Source: Umezawaea sp049997955
Lineage (GTDB): Bacteria; Actinomycetota; Actinomycetes; Mycobacteriales; Pseudonocardiaceae
Direction of reading: 5' to 3'
Assembly: GCA_049997955.1 (NCBI GenBank)
Contig: JAEBDY010000003.1
Coordinates: 372,001-436,000, forward strand
DNA length: 64,000 bases
Shown: positions 42,371 to 49,941 of the stretch, in pieces
Numbering within the stretch: the stretch's first letter is position 1
Layout of the letters: each line of letters starts with the position of its first letter
Made by a program: the position numbers and the translations under genes
Notes under the pieces: model-generated
What the model was told of the DNA's origin: nothing
Database searches by the model: none
What the model saw: the letters and a program-made list of their open reading frames with translations, nothing else

Positions 42371-43279
42371 GTGGTGGTGCTGGATCCGGAGAACCTGTAC
42401 GAGGTGGACTCCGACGTACCGGACCTGACCGGAGCCGTCTTGCTGCACCACTTCGACGGCTTCATGGACGCCGGCGCGGCGGGCAAGCTGCTCGTCGAGC
42501 ACATCCTCGCCAGCTACGAGCACCGCGTGATCGCGCGGTTCGACGTCGACCAGCTGATCGACTACCGGTCGCGTCGCCCCGGCATGATCTACGCGACCGA
42601 CCACTTCGAGCCGCAGCCCGCGCCCGAGCTGGTCGTGCACCTCGTGTTCGACGCCGCGGGCTTCCCCTTCCTGCTGCTGAACGGCCCCGAGCCGGACTTC
42701 CGGTGGGAGTCGTTCATCGCGGCCGTGCGGCAGCTCGTGGACCGCTGGCAGGTCGGCACGACCGTCGGCTTCCACGGCATCCCGATGCGCCTGCCGCACA
42801 CCCGCCCGCTCGGCGTGACCGCCCACGCGACCCGCCGTGAACTGGTCGAGGGCCACCAGTCGTTCTTCAGCCGCGTCGAGGTGCCCGGCAACGTGGCCGC
42901 GATGCTGGAGGTCCGGCTGGGCGAGATGGGCCACGACGCCATCGGCTTCGCCGCCCACGTTCCGCACTACCTGGCCCAGTCCACGCACCCGGCCGCCGCG
43001 CTGGTGCTGCTGGACACCGTCACCAGGACCACCGGCCTGGCCCTCCCGTCCGAAGTGCTGCGCGAGACCGCGCGCCGCGCAGGCGCGGAGTTGCAGCGCC
43101 AGGTAGCGGAATCGGAGGAGGTGTCGGAGGTCGTGGCCGCCCTGGAACGGCAGTACGACGCCTTCACGGGCTCCGAACGCCAGGAGCAGAGCCTGCTCCT
43201 GGAGGAAGAGGAGATCCCGAGCGCCGACGAACTGGGCGCCGAGTTCGAGAAGTTCCTGGCCGAGCAGGGCCCGCAGTAG
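42371..43279 (+). CDS. PAC2-family protein (proteasome assembly chaperone-like)
   Basis: 302 residues with a GTG start. GGGAGG lies at 42361-42366, and three consecutive GTG codons (42371, 42374 and near) compete as start. The domain is the PAC2 family seen in most actinobacteria: GAVLLHHFDGFMDAGAAGKL near the N-terminus, FRWESFIAAVRQLVDRW, and VGFHGIPMRLPHTRPLGVTAHA. The end is a glutamate-rich C-terminal segment (LLLEEEEIPSADELGAEFEK) with coiled-coil character. The function in actinobacteria is not established; a link to proteasome biology is inferred from the family name only. Confidence 0.9.
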   Translation: MVVLDPENLYEVDSDVPDLTGAVLLHHFDGFMDAGAAGKLLVEHILASYEHRVIARFDVDQLIDYRSRRPGMIYATDHFEPQPAPELVVHLVFDAAGFPFLLLNGPEPDFRWESFIAAVRQLVDRWQVGTTVGFHGIPMRLPHTRPLGVTAHATRRELVEGHQSFFSRVEVPGNVAAMLEVRLGEMGHDAIGFAAHVPHYLAQSTHPAAALVLLDTVTRTTGLALPSEVLRETARRAGAELQRQVAESEEVSEVVAALERQYDAFTGSERQEQSLLLEEEEIPSADELGAEFEKFLAEQGPQ

Positions 43280-43293
43280 AGCCTTTCAGGTCG

Positions 43294-43331
43294 AAGGGGG
43301 GCTATCCGCGCTTTCGCGGGTAGCCCCCCTT
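43294..43331. terminator. Bidirectional hairpin terminator
   Basis: 17-bp stem with one G-U type mismatch (43294-43310 with 43315-43331) and a 4-nt loop. It lies between the PAC2 stop and the end of the small minus-strand gene at 43346-43495. Confidence 0.85.
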
Positions 43332-43345
43332 CGCGTTGCCCGGTC

Positions 43346-43495
43346 TCAGCCGAACCGGGGACGAGCCGCGATCCGCTGCGCCAACTTGCGGGCCGGGGGC
43401 CTGCGAGAACGCCCATCCCAACCAGGATGACTCTCCGGTCCGGACGCGACTGCCCTCAAGACCAGCAGCGCTCGCACGATCGTCGACGTGATCAC
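43346..43495 (-). CDS. Small hypothetical protein, 49 residues
   Basis: GTG 43495 has GAGGAGG about nine bases upstream, one of the better ribosome sites in the window. The product begins with a short hydrophobic stretch (MITSTIVRALLVLRAVA) and ends basic (RRPPARKLAQRIAARPRFG), net strongly positive. No family recognised. The terminator at 43294-43331 follows its stop, which supports a transcribed unit. It could be a small membrane-associated or nucleic-acid-binding protein; the call rests on ribosome site, length and terminator only. Confidence 0.5.
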   Translation of the reverse strand: MITSTIVRALLVLRAVASGPESHPGWDGRSRRPPARKLAQRIAARPRFG

Positions 43496-43702
43496 CAGTG
43501 GTGCCCTCCTCGCGGTTCGGCAGTGCCGACCACGGTAGTGACCGTCCGCGTTGCCGCCAAAGGCTTTTGTGCGGGAGTGGGGGGACTTCGCAGTTCTCGG
43601 CGAGGCGGCAGTGCATGGGCTTTCGGGGTGGCGTTGGTCTCGCTGTCGTCGTGGTCGTCGCTGCCGTCGTGCTGGGCGCTGGCTTCGGTTGCCGTCGTGC
43701 TG

Positions 43703-43819
43703 TGGCCGATTTGACTCGGGGACCCCTTGATTTGACCCTTGATCGGGCTAAAAGGGCAGTCCCGAAAGCCTGCCCGATCTCCAATTTTAAGGGTCAAATC
43801 CCCCGAGTAAAATCGGCCA
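43703..43819. repeat. 117-nt imperfect palindrome (structured element)
   Basis: The ends TGGCCGAT and ATCGGCCA pair. Inner segments continue the pairing: ACTCGGGG with CCCCGAGT, TTTGACCCTT with AAGGGTCAAA, and ATCGGGC with GCCCGAT. Bulges separate the helices, and a nested small hairpin (GGGCAG...CTGCCC) sits at the tip. It may be a structured RNA, a transcription terminator of unusual size, or a miniature mobile element. Confidence 0.8.
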
Positions 43820-44019
43820 CGTTTGTGGCCCTGACCTGGAGTTGGTAGTGGGTCACCAGGCTTGCTCGGTCAGTGCCGTAGGCAAAGCTGCTGGTCAGCA
43901 CTCTCTTGGCGGAACAACGACAGTCATCCCACCACCCTCAAGCAACCGCATCCAACCTGGCCCATCACCGTCAAGCGGAAGCACGCAACCAACCCATCGC
44001 AGTCCCCCTCCGCCGCCCC

Positions 44020-44119
44020 GATCCGAAGCGCCCTCAGCATTTTCCTTCGTTTGTCAAGGCATCTTTCCCGCCTTGACAAACGAAGTAAAATGATCGAGAC
44101 AATCGCGCGAGCGGGGTGG
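44020..44119 (+). repeat. Dispersed hairpin repeat, copy C
   Basis: Same orientation as copy A. Flanks GATCCGAAGCGCCCTCA and GAGACAATCGCGCGAGCGGG are identical to copy A. The core stem CGTTTGTCAAGGC with 9-nt loop is conserved. The outer arm is A/T-rich here (attttcctt) and is complemented across the hairpin with one mismatch. Confidence 0.92.
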
Positions 44120-44132
44120 CGGTGGGTGACCC

Positions 44133-44246
44133 CCGCCCTACCGCAAGCCGACCGCCCTACCGCAAGCCGACCGCCCTACCGCAAGCCGACCGCCCTACCG
44201 CCAGCCGACCGCCCTACCGCCAGCCGACCGCCCTACCGCCAGCCAG
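44133..44246. repeat. 19-bp tandem repeat, six copies
   Basis: Six head-to-tail copies of CCGCCCTACCGC(A/C)AGCCGA. The first three have A and the last three C at the variable site, so the array expanded in two steps; the last copy ends CCA. It lies 10 bp before the stop of the permease gene at 44257. Confidence 0.92.
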
Positions 44247-44256
44247 CCCTCTCGGA

Positions 44257-45573
44257 TCAAGCCCGCATCACCGTGGCGATGGGAATCCGAGCAGCTCGAA
44301 TGGCCGGGATCAACCCGCCGAGCACTCCTGCGATCAATCCGGCGATCACCCCGGCGACCCCTGCCTCCCAGGGGAACGCGACGTCCTGCAGGAACGGCTC
44401 CCGCGACCCCAGCACGAGGCTGACCCCCTTCAGCGCCAACGCGCCGAAGCCGATCGCCGCAGCGGCCGTCAGCAACCCCGTCAGCAGCGTCTCCGAGAGC
44501 ACGATCCCCGCCAGCAGCAGTCGCGGTGTTCCCACCGCGCGTCGCAGCGCGAACTCCTCGATCCGCTCGCCCACGGTCGCCAGGCCCACGTTGAGGATGC
44601 CCGCCACGCCGATCAGCAGCACCAGCGCCGCCATGCCGAGGAAGATCCAGCGCATCAGCGCGAGCTGGGACTGCATCTCCTTCAACGAGTTGATGGTCTG
44701 GACGTGGAGCTGGTCCTGTTCCACGCCCGCAGCGGTCAGCCTGCTCCTCAGCGTCTGCTGGAGGTCCGCGGTGGTCGCCGGGTTCATCATCAGTTCCATG
44801 CCGCCGCCGTAGCGCTCGTCGCTCAGGCTGCCGACCGGCATCCAGTTGAGCAGCTCGTCCGAGCGCACGTAGGCCGCGGGACCCCAGCTGCCGTCGTCCA
44901 CCACGCCGATGATGCGCGGGGTGGCGTTGGCGATGGCGCCGTCGACGCGCATCTCCGCCGGGATCCGGTACTTGGCGAAGCCCTCTGCCGCTTGCTTGTT
45001 GATGACGATCCGCGGTGACAGGGAGGGCGTGCTGCCGGAGTCCAGCCACTCGCCCGATTCGAGGCGGAACGGGCGGAACTGGCGGATGTCGCCGGTGACG
45101 GCCTTCATGCTCAGCTCGATCGCCTGGCCCTGCGGGGCTTCCACGGCCCCGTCGTCGACCTCCTTGCACCTGCCGCTGGCGTCGCACGTCATCGACGACC
45201 CGCCGCGGAAGCCTCCGCTGCCGTCGAGCGGGCCGCCGCCCTCGTTGAGGGGCTTCACGCCGGGCTCGCCGATGATCGCCTTGCCGGAGGTGAGGCCCGC
45301 GACGTCGGTGCGGCCCTGGATCAGCTCCATCGTCACCGGGACGGCCGCCGGGTTGGGCGGCAGGTACACCTGGAGCGTGCCGTCCTTGCCCCGGCTGATC
45401 TCGATGTCCGACAGCAGCGCGCGCTGGGCGATCACCGATCCGGCCTGGACGGTGACCACGGCGAGCACGCCGAGGAACAGGCTGATCATGGACAGGAACG
45501 TGCGCATCTTGCGGGCCCGGATGCCCTGGCCGCCGATGATCAGGGACGACCGGAACCGGCCGGACAGGCGCAT
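44257..45573 (-). CDS. ABC transporter permease, MacB/FtsX type
   Basis: 438 residues from ATG 45573 (GTG 45576 adds one residue); the start overlaps the ATPase stop. MacB-like layout: N-terminal helix about residues 26-48, a large extracytoplasmic domain about 50-300 (Gly-rich, with a CDASGRC pair of cysteines), then three C-terminal helices in the FtsX domain, including WIFLGMAALVLLIGVAGILN and the conserved ERIEEFALRRAVGTPR cytoplasmic loop. It works with the ATPase and lipoprotein adaptor encoded upstream as a tripartite-like exporter or cell-envelope sensor. Substrate unknown. Confidence 0.93.
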   Translation of the reverse strand: MRLSGRFRSSLIIGGQGIRARKMRTFLSMISLFLGVLAVVTVQAGSVIAQRALLSDIEISRGKDGTLQVYLPPNPAAVPVTMELIQGRTDVAGLTSGKAIIGEPGVKPLNEGGGPLDGSGGFRGGSSMTCDASGRCKEVDDGAVEAPQGQAIELSMKAVTGDIRQFRPFRLESGEWLDSGSTPSLSPRIVINKQAAEGFAKYRIPAEMRVDGAIANATPRIIGVVDDGSWGPAAYVRSDELLNWMPVGSLSDERYGGGMELMMNPATTADLQQTLRSRLTAAGVEQDQLHVQTINSLKEMQSQLALMRWIFLGMAALVLLIGVAGILNVGLATVGERIEEFALRRAVGTPRLLLAGIVLSETLLTGLLTAAAAIGFGALALKGVSLVLGSREPFLQDVAFPWEAGVAGVIAGLIAGVLGGLIPAIRAARIPIATVMRA

Positions 45574-46271
45574 CACACGACCACCTGCTCGGGCGTGCGG
45601 TCGAAGACGCCGTTCGTCAACTGGAGGACTCGTCCCATCTTCGCGGCGTGGTCGTGGTCGTGGGTGACCAGGATGAGGCCGCAGCCGCGGTCGGTCGCCG
45701 AGCGCAGGGCCTCCACGACGAGGTTGCCCGTCTCGGTGTCGAGCGCACCGGTCGGTTCGTCGGCCAGCAGGATCCTGGGTTCCCGCACCAGCGCGCGGGC
45801 GATGGCCACGCGCTGCTGCTCGCCACCGGACAGGCGCGGCGGCTTGTGCTTGGCGAGGTGGGCGATGCCGACCCGCTCCAGCGCCTCCATCGCTCTCGCC
45901 TTGCGCTTGCGGCGGGGCAGCCAGCCCTGGCCGTTGACGAGCGCCATCGACACGTTCTGCACGGCCGTCAGGTGCTTGAGGAGGAAGAACCGCTGGAACA
46001 CGAAGCCGAACTCCTCGCTGCGCAGCGCGGCGGCCTTGCGTTCCGGGATGCGGGTGATGTCCTGGCCGTTCAACAGGTACTGGCCGCCGTCGGCTCGGTC
46101 GAACAGACCGATCAGGCTGAGCAGGGTGCTCTTGCCGGAGCCGGACCGGCCGAGGATGGCGATGCTCTCTCCGCTGTGGAGGGTCAGGTCCGCGCCCGCG
46201 AGGATGGTGCGGGGTTCGCCCTGCCCCTTCAACGTCTTGGTGAGACCGGTGATGCTGATCAGCGGCGTCAT
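45573..46271 (-). CDS. ABC transporter ATP-binding protein, MacB/LolD type
   Basis: 232 residues from ATG 46271, overlapping the adaptor stop by one base (TGATG). Walker A GRSGSGKS, Q-loop FVFQRFFLLKHLTAVQNV, signature LSGGEQQRVAIARALV, Walker B ILLADEPTGALD, and H-loop LVTHDHD are all intact. It energises the adjacent permease. The spacing of all three genes shows one operon read on the minus strand. Confidence 0.96.
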   Translation of the reverse strand: MTPLISITGLTKTLKGQGEPRTILAGADLTLHSGESIAILGRSGSGKSTLLSLIGLFDRADGGQYLLNGQDITRIPERKAAALRSEEFGFVFQRFFLLKHLTAVQNVSMALVNGQGWLPRRKRKARAMEALERVGIAHLAKHKPPRLSGGEQQRVAIARALVREPRILLADEPTGALDTETGNLVVEALRSATDRGCGLILVTHDHDHAAKMGRVLQLTNGVFDRTPEQVVV

Positions 46272-47275
46272 CACGACCCCGGCTTGGGGTTGTTCGAGTC
46301 CTGCTGCGGCGCGGCGGGCAGGTTCGGGCCCGGCAGGCTCAGCGTCTCGTCGCCGGTCAGGCCGGACTTGATCTCGACGACCTTGCCGTCGGTCAGCCCG
46401 AGCACGACGTCCGCGATCACCTTGGTGCCGTCGGACTTCACGATCTCGACCTTGCCGTTGCCCTGCCCGCCCGCGACGGCCTCCACCGGCACGACGAGCG
46501 CGTTGGCCGAGGTCTGCGTGACGACCTCCAGCGTCGCCGCCGCGCCGTTGATGAGCTTCACGTCGCCGGGCGCCGTGCACACCAGGCGCAGGCCGGTCGA
46601 CTCGGACTTCTGGCCCCCGGTGTCGGACTGCTGTTGTTGCTGCTGCTGTCCCCCGGTCGGCTCGGACTTGTCCTCGTCCTCGGTCTTGTCCTCGGTGGGG
46701 GGCGGTGCGGGGACGGTGCCCGCGGGCAGCGCGGCGATGGTGCCGAGCAGTGCGCACGGGAACGGGCCGGGGCCGTTCTTGATCTGGCCCTGCACGGAGG
46801 CCGAGCCGTCCGCGATCTTGTACGCCTGCGCGCTGTCGATGTCCGCCGCGATGCCGTAGCCCGCCAGCTTCGCCGACGCGACCGGCATCCCCGCGGTCAC
46901 GGTGGACTTGTCGTCCACCAGTCGACCGGAGAACGTGGCGCCCGCGGGCACCTCGAACCACGTCGGCGCGCCGTTCGCCCACACCGAGCCGACCCTGGTG
47001 GCGACAGTCGGGGTGCTGGTGGGTTCCTTCAGGTCCATGAACCGCACCTGGCCTGCGACCGGCGCGACGAGACCGAACACCGGGTTCATCGTCACCTTCC
47101 CGGTCAAGCTCACCTTGTTCGTCAGGTCCTGGCGGGTGGGCTTGGCCGTGGTCATCGCGGTGCCCCTGGGCGCGAGGTCCGGGTTGGTCGGCGCCGCACC
47201 GGACGAACCGCAGGCGGTCGCGGTGACGACCACGACGGCCAGCCCGCCAAGGCGGACAAGGACTTGCTTCAACAC
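46271..47275 (-). CDS. Lipoprotein membrane-fusion/adaptor subunit of ABC exporter
   Basis: 334 residues from GTG 47275. An N-terminal lipoprotein signal ends in TATACGSS, with Cys about 22 as lipobox cysteine. The middle resembles the peptidoglycan-binding/HlyD-like adaptors of actinobacterial MacA-type systems: VSLTGKVTMNPVFGLVAPVAGQV, and a C-terminal beta-barrel NALVVPVEAVAGGQGNGKVE. A low-complexity linker holds acidic residues and a run of seven Gln near residues 210-216, encoded by CAG/CAA repeats that may vary between strains. First gene of the three-gene exporter operon. Confidence 0.87.
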   Translation of the reverse strand: MLKQVLVRLGGLAVVVVTATACGSSGAAPTNPDLAPRGTAMTTAKPTRQDLTNKVSLTGKVTMNPVFGLVAPVAGQVRFMDLKEPTSTPTVATRVGSVWANGAPTWFEVPAGATFSGRLVDDKSTVTAGMPVASAKLAGYGIAADIDSAQAYKIADGSASVQGQIKNGPGPFPCALLGTIAALPAGTVPAPPPTEDKTEDEDKSEPTGGQQQQQQQSDTGGQKSESTGLRLVCTAPGDVKLINGAAATLEVVTQTSANALVVPVEAVAGGQGNGKVEIVKSDGTKVIADVVLGLTDGKVVEIKSGLTGDETLSLPGPNLPAAPQQDSNNPKPGS

Positions 47276-47418
47276 CGGGTATCCCCCAACTGACGAGTTC
47301 TGGTCGGATTCGACCTAACCACTAGACGCCCATGAGACTGTGCGGGTTGCACGTTCCGCCTCGGCAGATTGGCCAAACAGGTTGTGGCCGATCGGCCGAT
47401 TGCCGAGAATCCCGATTC

Positions 47419-48344
47419 ATGTCCGACTACCCGACCAGCGATTTCTCCGCCGTTTTCGCGCACTTCGACGTCCGCCCGTGGTGGACCGCTCGTGCTACCG
47501 GTGGGCGCCGGTGTTCCCGGTCGACTTCCGTGGTCGCCGCGCGGTCGTGAAGCGCACCGCGACGACCACCGGGGAAGCGGTTTCCCGTTGGTGCCGCGCC
47601 CTTGTCGAGGAGGGCGTCCCGGTGGTGGCGCCGCTGGCCGGTCCCGCGCTGGTCGGTGACCGCCGGTGGGTGGTGTACCCGTGGATCGAGGGCCGCCCGT
47701 ACCGCGGCGTGGAGGACCTGGCCGCGGCGGGGGAACTCCTGGGGCGCCTGCACACCGCCCCGGTGCGGGTGACCGGGCTGATGAGGTTCCCGTGGCCCGA
47801 TCCGACCTCGAAGGACCCGACCGACGACCTGCCGGGGCTGGAGGAGCTGCTCATCCGCCACGCGCTGCCGGATGCGCCGGGGCTGATGGCGAGGCTCGGA
47901 CCGCTGGCCCGGCACTTCCCGCACCGGACGCTGCCCGCGATGCGCGCCGCGGACCTGCCGGTGGTGGGCGCGTGCCACGACTTCCGCGCGGTGAACCTGG
48001 TCTACGCGGAGGGCGGACCGGTGCTGGTCGACCCGGACAACGCAGTGGTGCTGCCCCGAGTCCTGGACCTGGCGTTCGCGGTCCTGCTGTTCCACCACGA
48101 GGCGGAGGGAGCGCCGGGCAGGCCGTTCGACGCGGGGGAGTGGCGGGTGTTCCGCGACACCTACCTGTCGCATGTCGCGCTGACCGAGCGGGAGAGGCGG
48201 AGCTGGCCCGACGCGCTGGACTACGTGCTCTGGGAAGAGGGCACGTGGGCCGTCGAGGACAGCTCGGAATGGGACGTCGAACGCCGGCGCGCTTTCCTGG
48301 TCAACCTTGTGGGCACCCCGCGCGACGCCTATCCCCTGGAATAG
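47419..48344 (+). CDS. Phosphotransferase (APH/choline-kinase fold), apparent 1-bp frameshift near the start
   Basis: A continuous reading from GTG 47478 gives about 288 residues with kinase-like features: VVKRTATTTGE (ATP-lysine strand), GELLGRLHTAPVRV, ACHDFRAVNLVY (replaces the HxDxxxxN catalytic loop; Asp and Asn present), and LVDPDNAVV (metal-binding DPD in place of DxD). Upstream, in another frame, ATG 47419 opens MSDYPTSDFSAVFAHFDVRP with good codon usage. One extra base in the CCC at 47475-47477 would join the two into one protein of about 308 residues. No ribosome site supports GTG 47478. So either a base is missing in the sequence, or the gene is mutated at its 5' end. Divergent from the exporter operon; a bidirectional terminator follows. 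Confidence 0.6.
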
Positions 48345-48383
48345 GGAAACCGCCCGTGTCCGAAGCGGACGCGGGCGGTTTCC
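48345..48383. terminator. Bidirectional hairpin terminator
   Basis: A long near-perfect stem (48345-48362 with 48366-48383) directly after the phosphotransferase stop and 12 bp beyond the end of the converging GH16-ricin gene. Confidence 0.87.
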
Positions 48384-48394
48384 GGTCGATCAGG

Positions 48395-49660
48395 TCAGAC
48401 GGTCCACTTCTGGTTGGCCGCCCCGGTGCACTCCCACAGGTGGGTGCGCGCACCGTCGGACGAGTTGTTGCCCACGACGTCCAGGCACTTGTTGGCCGGG
48501 ATGTTGACGATGTCGCGGGCTCCGCTCACGGCCCACTGCTGAGCGCCCGTGCCGTTGCAGTCCCAGAGCTGCACCACCGTGCCGTTGGCGGTACCCGCGG
48601 AGGCCGCGTCCAGGCACTTGCCCAGCGCGCGGATGGTGCCGTCACCGGGACGGCTCCAGTTCTGCGCGGCGTTGCCGTTGCAGCCCACGATCTGGATCGG
48701 CGTGCCGTTGGCGCTGTTCGCGCCCGCGACGTCCAGGCACTTGCCCGCCAGGCCGACGATCCGGCCGCCGCCGGTGGGCGGGTTGCTGTCCGACGTGGTC
48801 ACGCGGACGTAGTCGACCAGCAGCTGCTGCGGGAACTGGGTGCTGCTGTTGGGGTCGCCGGGCCAGTAGCCGCCGACCGCCAGGTTCATGATGATGAAGA
48901 AGGGCTTGTCGAACACCCACTGCCTGCCGCCGAGGTCGGCGGGCGTGCGGGTCTGGTAGACGTTGCCGTCGACCGACCAGCGGATGGAGTTCGGGGCCCA
49001 GTCGATCGCGAACGTGTGGAAGCCGTCGGAGAAGTTCGGGCCGTTGTAGGCCGCGCCGATGCCGCCCGAGCCCGAGTAGCCGGGGCCGTGCAGCGTGCCG
49101 TGGACGGTGTTGGGCTCGAAGCCGACGTTCTCCATGATGTCGATCTCGCCGCTGCCCGGCCACGGGTTGCCGGTGTTGATGTCGGCGCCCAGCATCCAGA
49201 ACGCGGGCCACATGCCCTGGCCGCGCGGCAGCTTCATCCGCGTCTCGTAGTGGCCGTACGTCTGGGTGAACTTGCCCGCCGTGTTCAACCGCGCCGAGGT
49301 GTACTCGCAGCGGCCGTACCAGCAGTTGTAGTTGGCCGGGTTCTCCTTGCGGGCGGTGATGACGAGGTTGCCCGCGCCGTCGGTCGCCGCGTTGCTCCGG
49401 CTGTTCGTGTACATCTGGCGCTCGTGGTTGTTGACGTTGTCACCCGTCTCCAACTGCCACTTGGCGCCGTCCACCCCGCCGCCGGCGGGACCGTTGAACT
49501 CGTCCGCGAACGTGGTCGCCATGGCGCCGACGTCCTGCGCGACGGTCGCGGGTGCGCCGCTGGCCGGGGTGGACACCGAGATCGCGCCCAGGGTCATCAG
49601 CAGGGCCGCGCCCAGCATTGCGGCTGTTCGGGCACGCCGAAGAGGCCCTCGTGTCGACAT
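48395..49660 (-). CDS. Secreted GH16 endo-beta-1,3-glucanase with ricin-type lectin domain
   Basis: 421 residues from ATG 49660, with AAGGTG upstream. Signal peptide about 1-36 (basic start, hydrophobic core AAMLGAALLMTLG, cleavage near ASGA). GH16 catalytic domain about 48-280 with the ExDxxE motif GEIDIMENVG, plus WPAFWMLGADI and FDKPFFIIMNLAVGGYWPG, as in laminarinases. After a short PPTGGG linker, a C-terminal ricin B-type beta-trefoil (about 293-421) has three repeats of CLDV/CLDA...QxW, for carbohydrate binding. It should degrade fungal or algal beta-1,3-glucan outside the cell. Divergent from paaZ. Confidence 0.96.
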   Translation of the reverse strand: MSTRGPLRRARTAAMLGAALLMTLGAISVSTPASGAPATVAQDVGAMATTFADEFNGPAGGGVDGAKWQLETGDNVNNHERQMYTNSRSNAATDGAGNLVITARKENPANYNCWYGRCEYTSARLNTAGKFTQTYGHYETRMKLPRGQGMWPAFWMLGADINTGNPWPGSGEIDIMENVGFEPNTVHGTLHGPGYSGSGGIGAAYNGPNFSDGFHTFAIDWAPNSIRWSVDGNVYQTRTPADLGGRQWVFDKPFFIIMNLAVGGYWPGDPNSSTQFPQQLLVDYVRVTTSDSNPPTGGGRIVGLAGKCLDVAGANSANGTPIQIVGCNGNAAQNWSRPGDGTIRALGKCLDAASAGTANGTVVQLWDCNGTGAQQWAVSGARDIVNIPANKCLDVVGNNSSDGARTHLWECTGAANQKWTV

Positions 49661-49941
49661 CGCAGGTCACCTTTCAGGCAGGGCGGTGGTTCGTCGTCGT
49701 GCCGCTGATCTGCGGGTATTCAGGGGTGATCAGCGATAAATGGTCCGAACCACCTGGTGTCATCGGGACGTTACTCGACGTCTTTGTTCAAGTCACGATG
49801 AAAGAAGGCTCGACTCTGCCCGTGGCTTCAGTGTGGATCGAAGGGAACCAATCCCCGCTAGTGTGCAGACGAGGGCGCGACCCGCCTGCTTTACTGAACG
49901 AACGGTCGGTAGATCACCCCGGACCTTGGAGGACGACCCCG
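49661..49941. other. Divergent intergenic region between GH16-ricin gene and paaZ
   Basis: 281 bp containing both promoters and the PaaR-like operator at 49893-49914. It is A/T-richer than average around 49720-49800. No gene seen. Confidence 0.6.
49893..49914. promoter_or_regulatory. PaaR-like (TetR-family) operator upstream of paaZ
   Basis: The 22-bp sequence around ACGAACGGTCGGT is an imperfect palindrome. It closely resembles the pattern ACTN-ACCG-NN-CG-NN-CGGT-NAGT reported for the phenylacetate repressor PaaR in actinobacteria, with about three departures. It lies 28 bp before the paaZ start, where a repressor would block transcription. The pattern comes from memory of the family and was not searched. 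Confidence 0.5.

Larger units (their letters stand above)
43496..44256. other. 760-bp gap rich in structured and repeated DNA
   Basis: No gene found on either strand. It holds a 117-nt imperfect palindrome (43703-43819), dispersed repeat copy C (44020-44119) and a 19-bp tandem array (44133-44246) reaching the end of the ABC permease gene. Confidence 0.7.

Noticed and set aside
43302..43848. Overlapping open frames between the PAC2 and permease genes
   Set aside because: Low-complexity products spanning terminators and palindromes without ribosome sites; only the 49-residue frame at 43346-43495 was kept.
44133..44246. CRISPR array
   Set aside because: The units are contiguous 19-bp tandem copies without spacers, and no cas genes are near.
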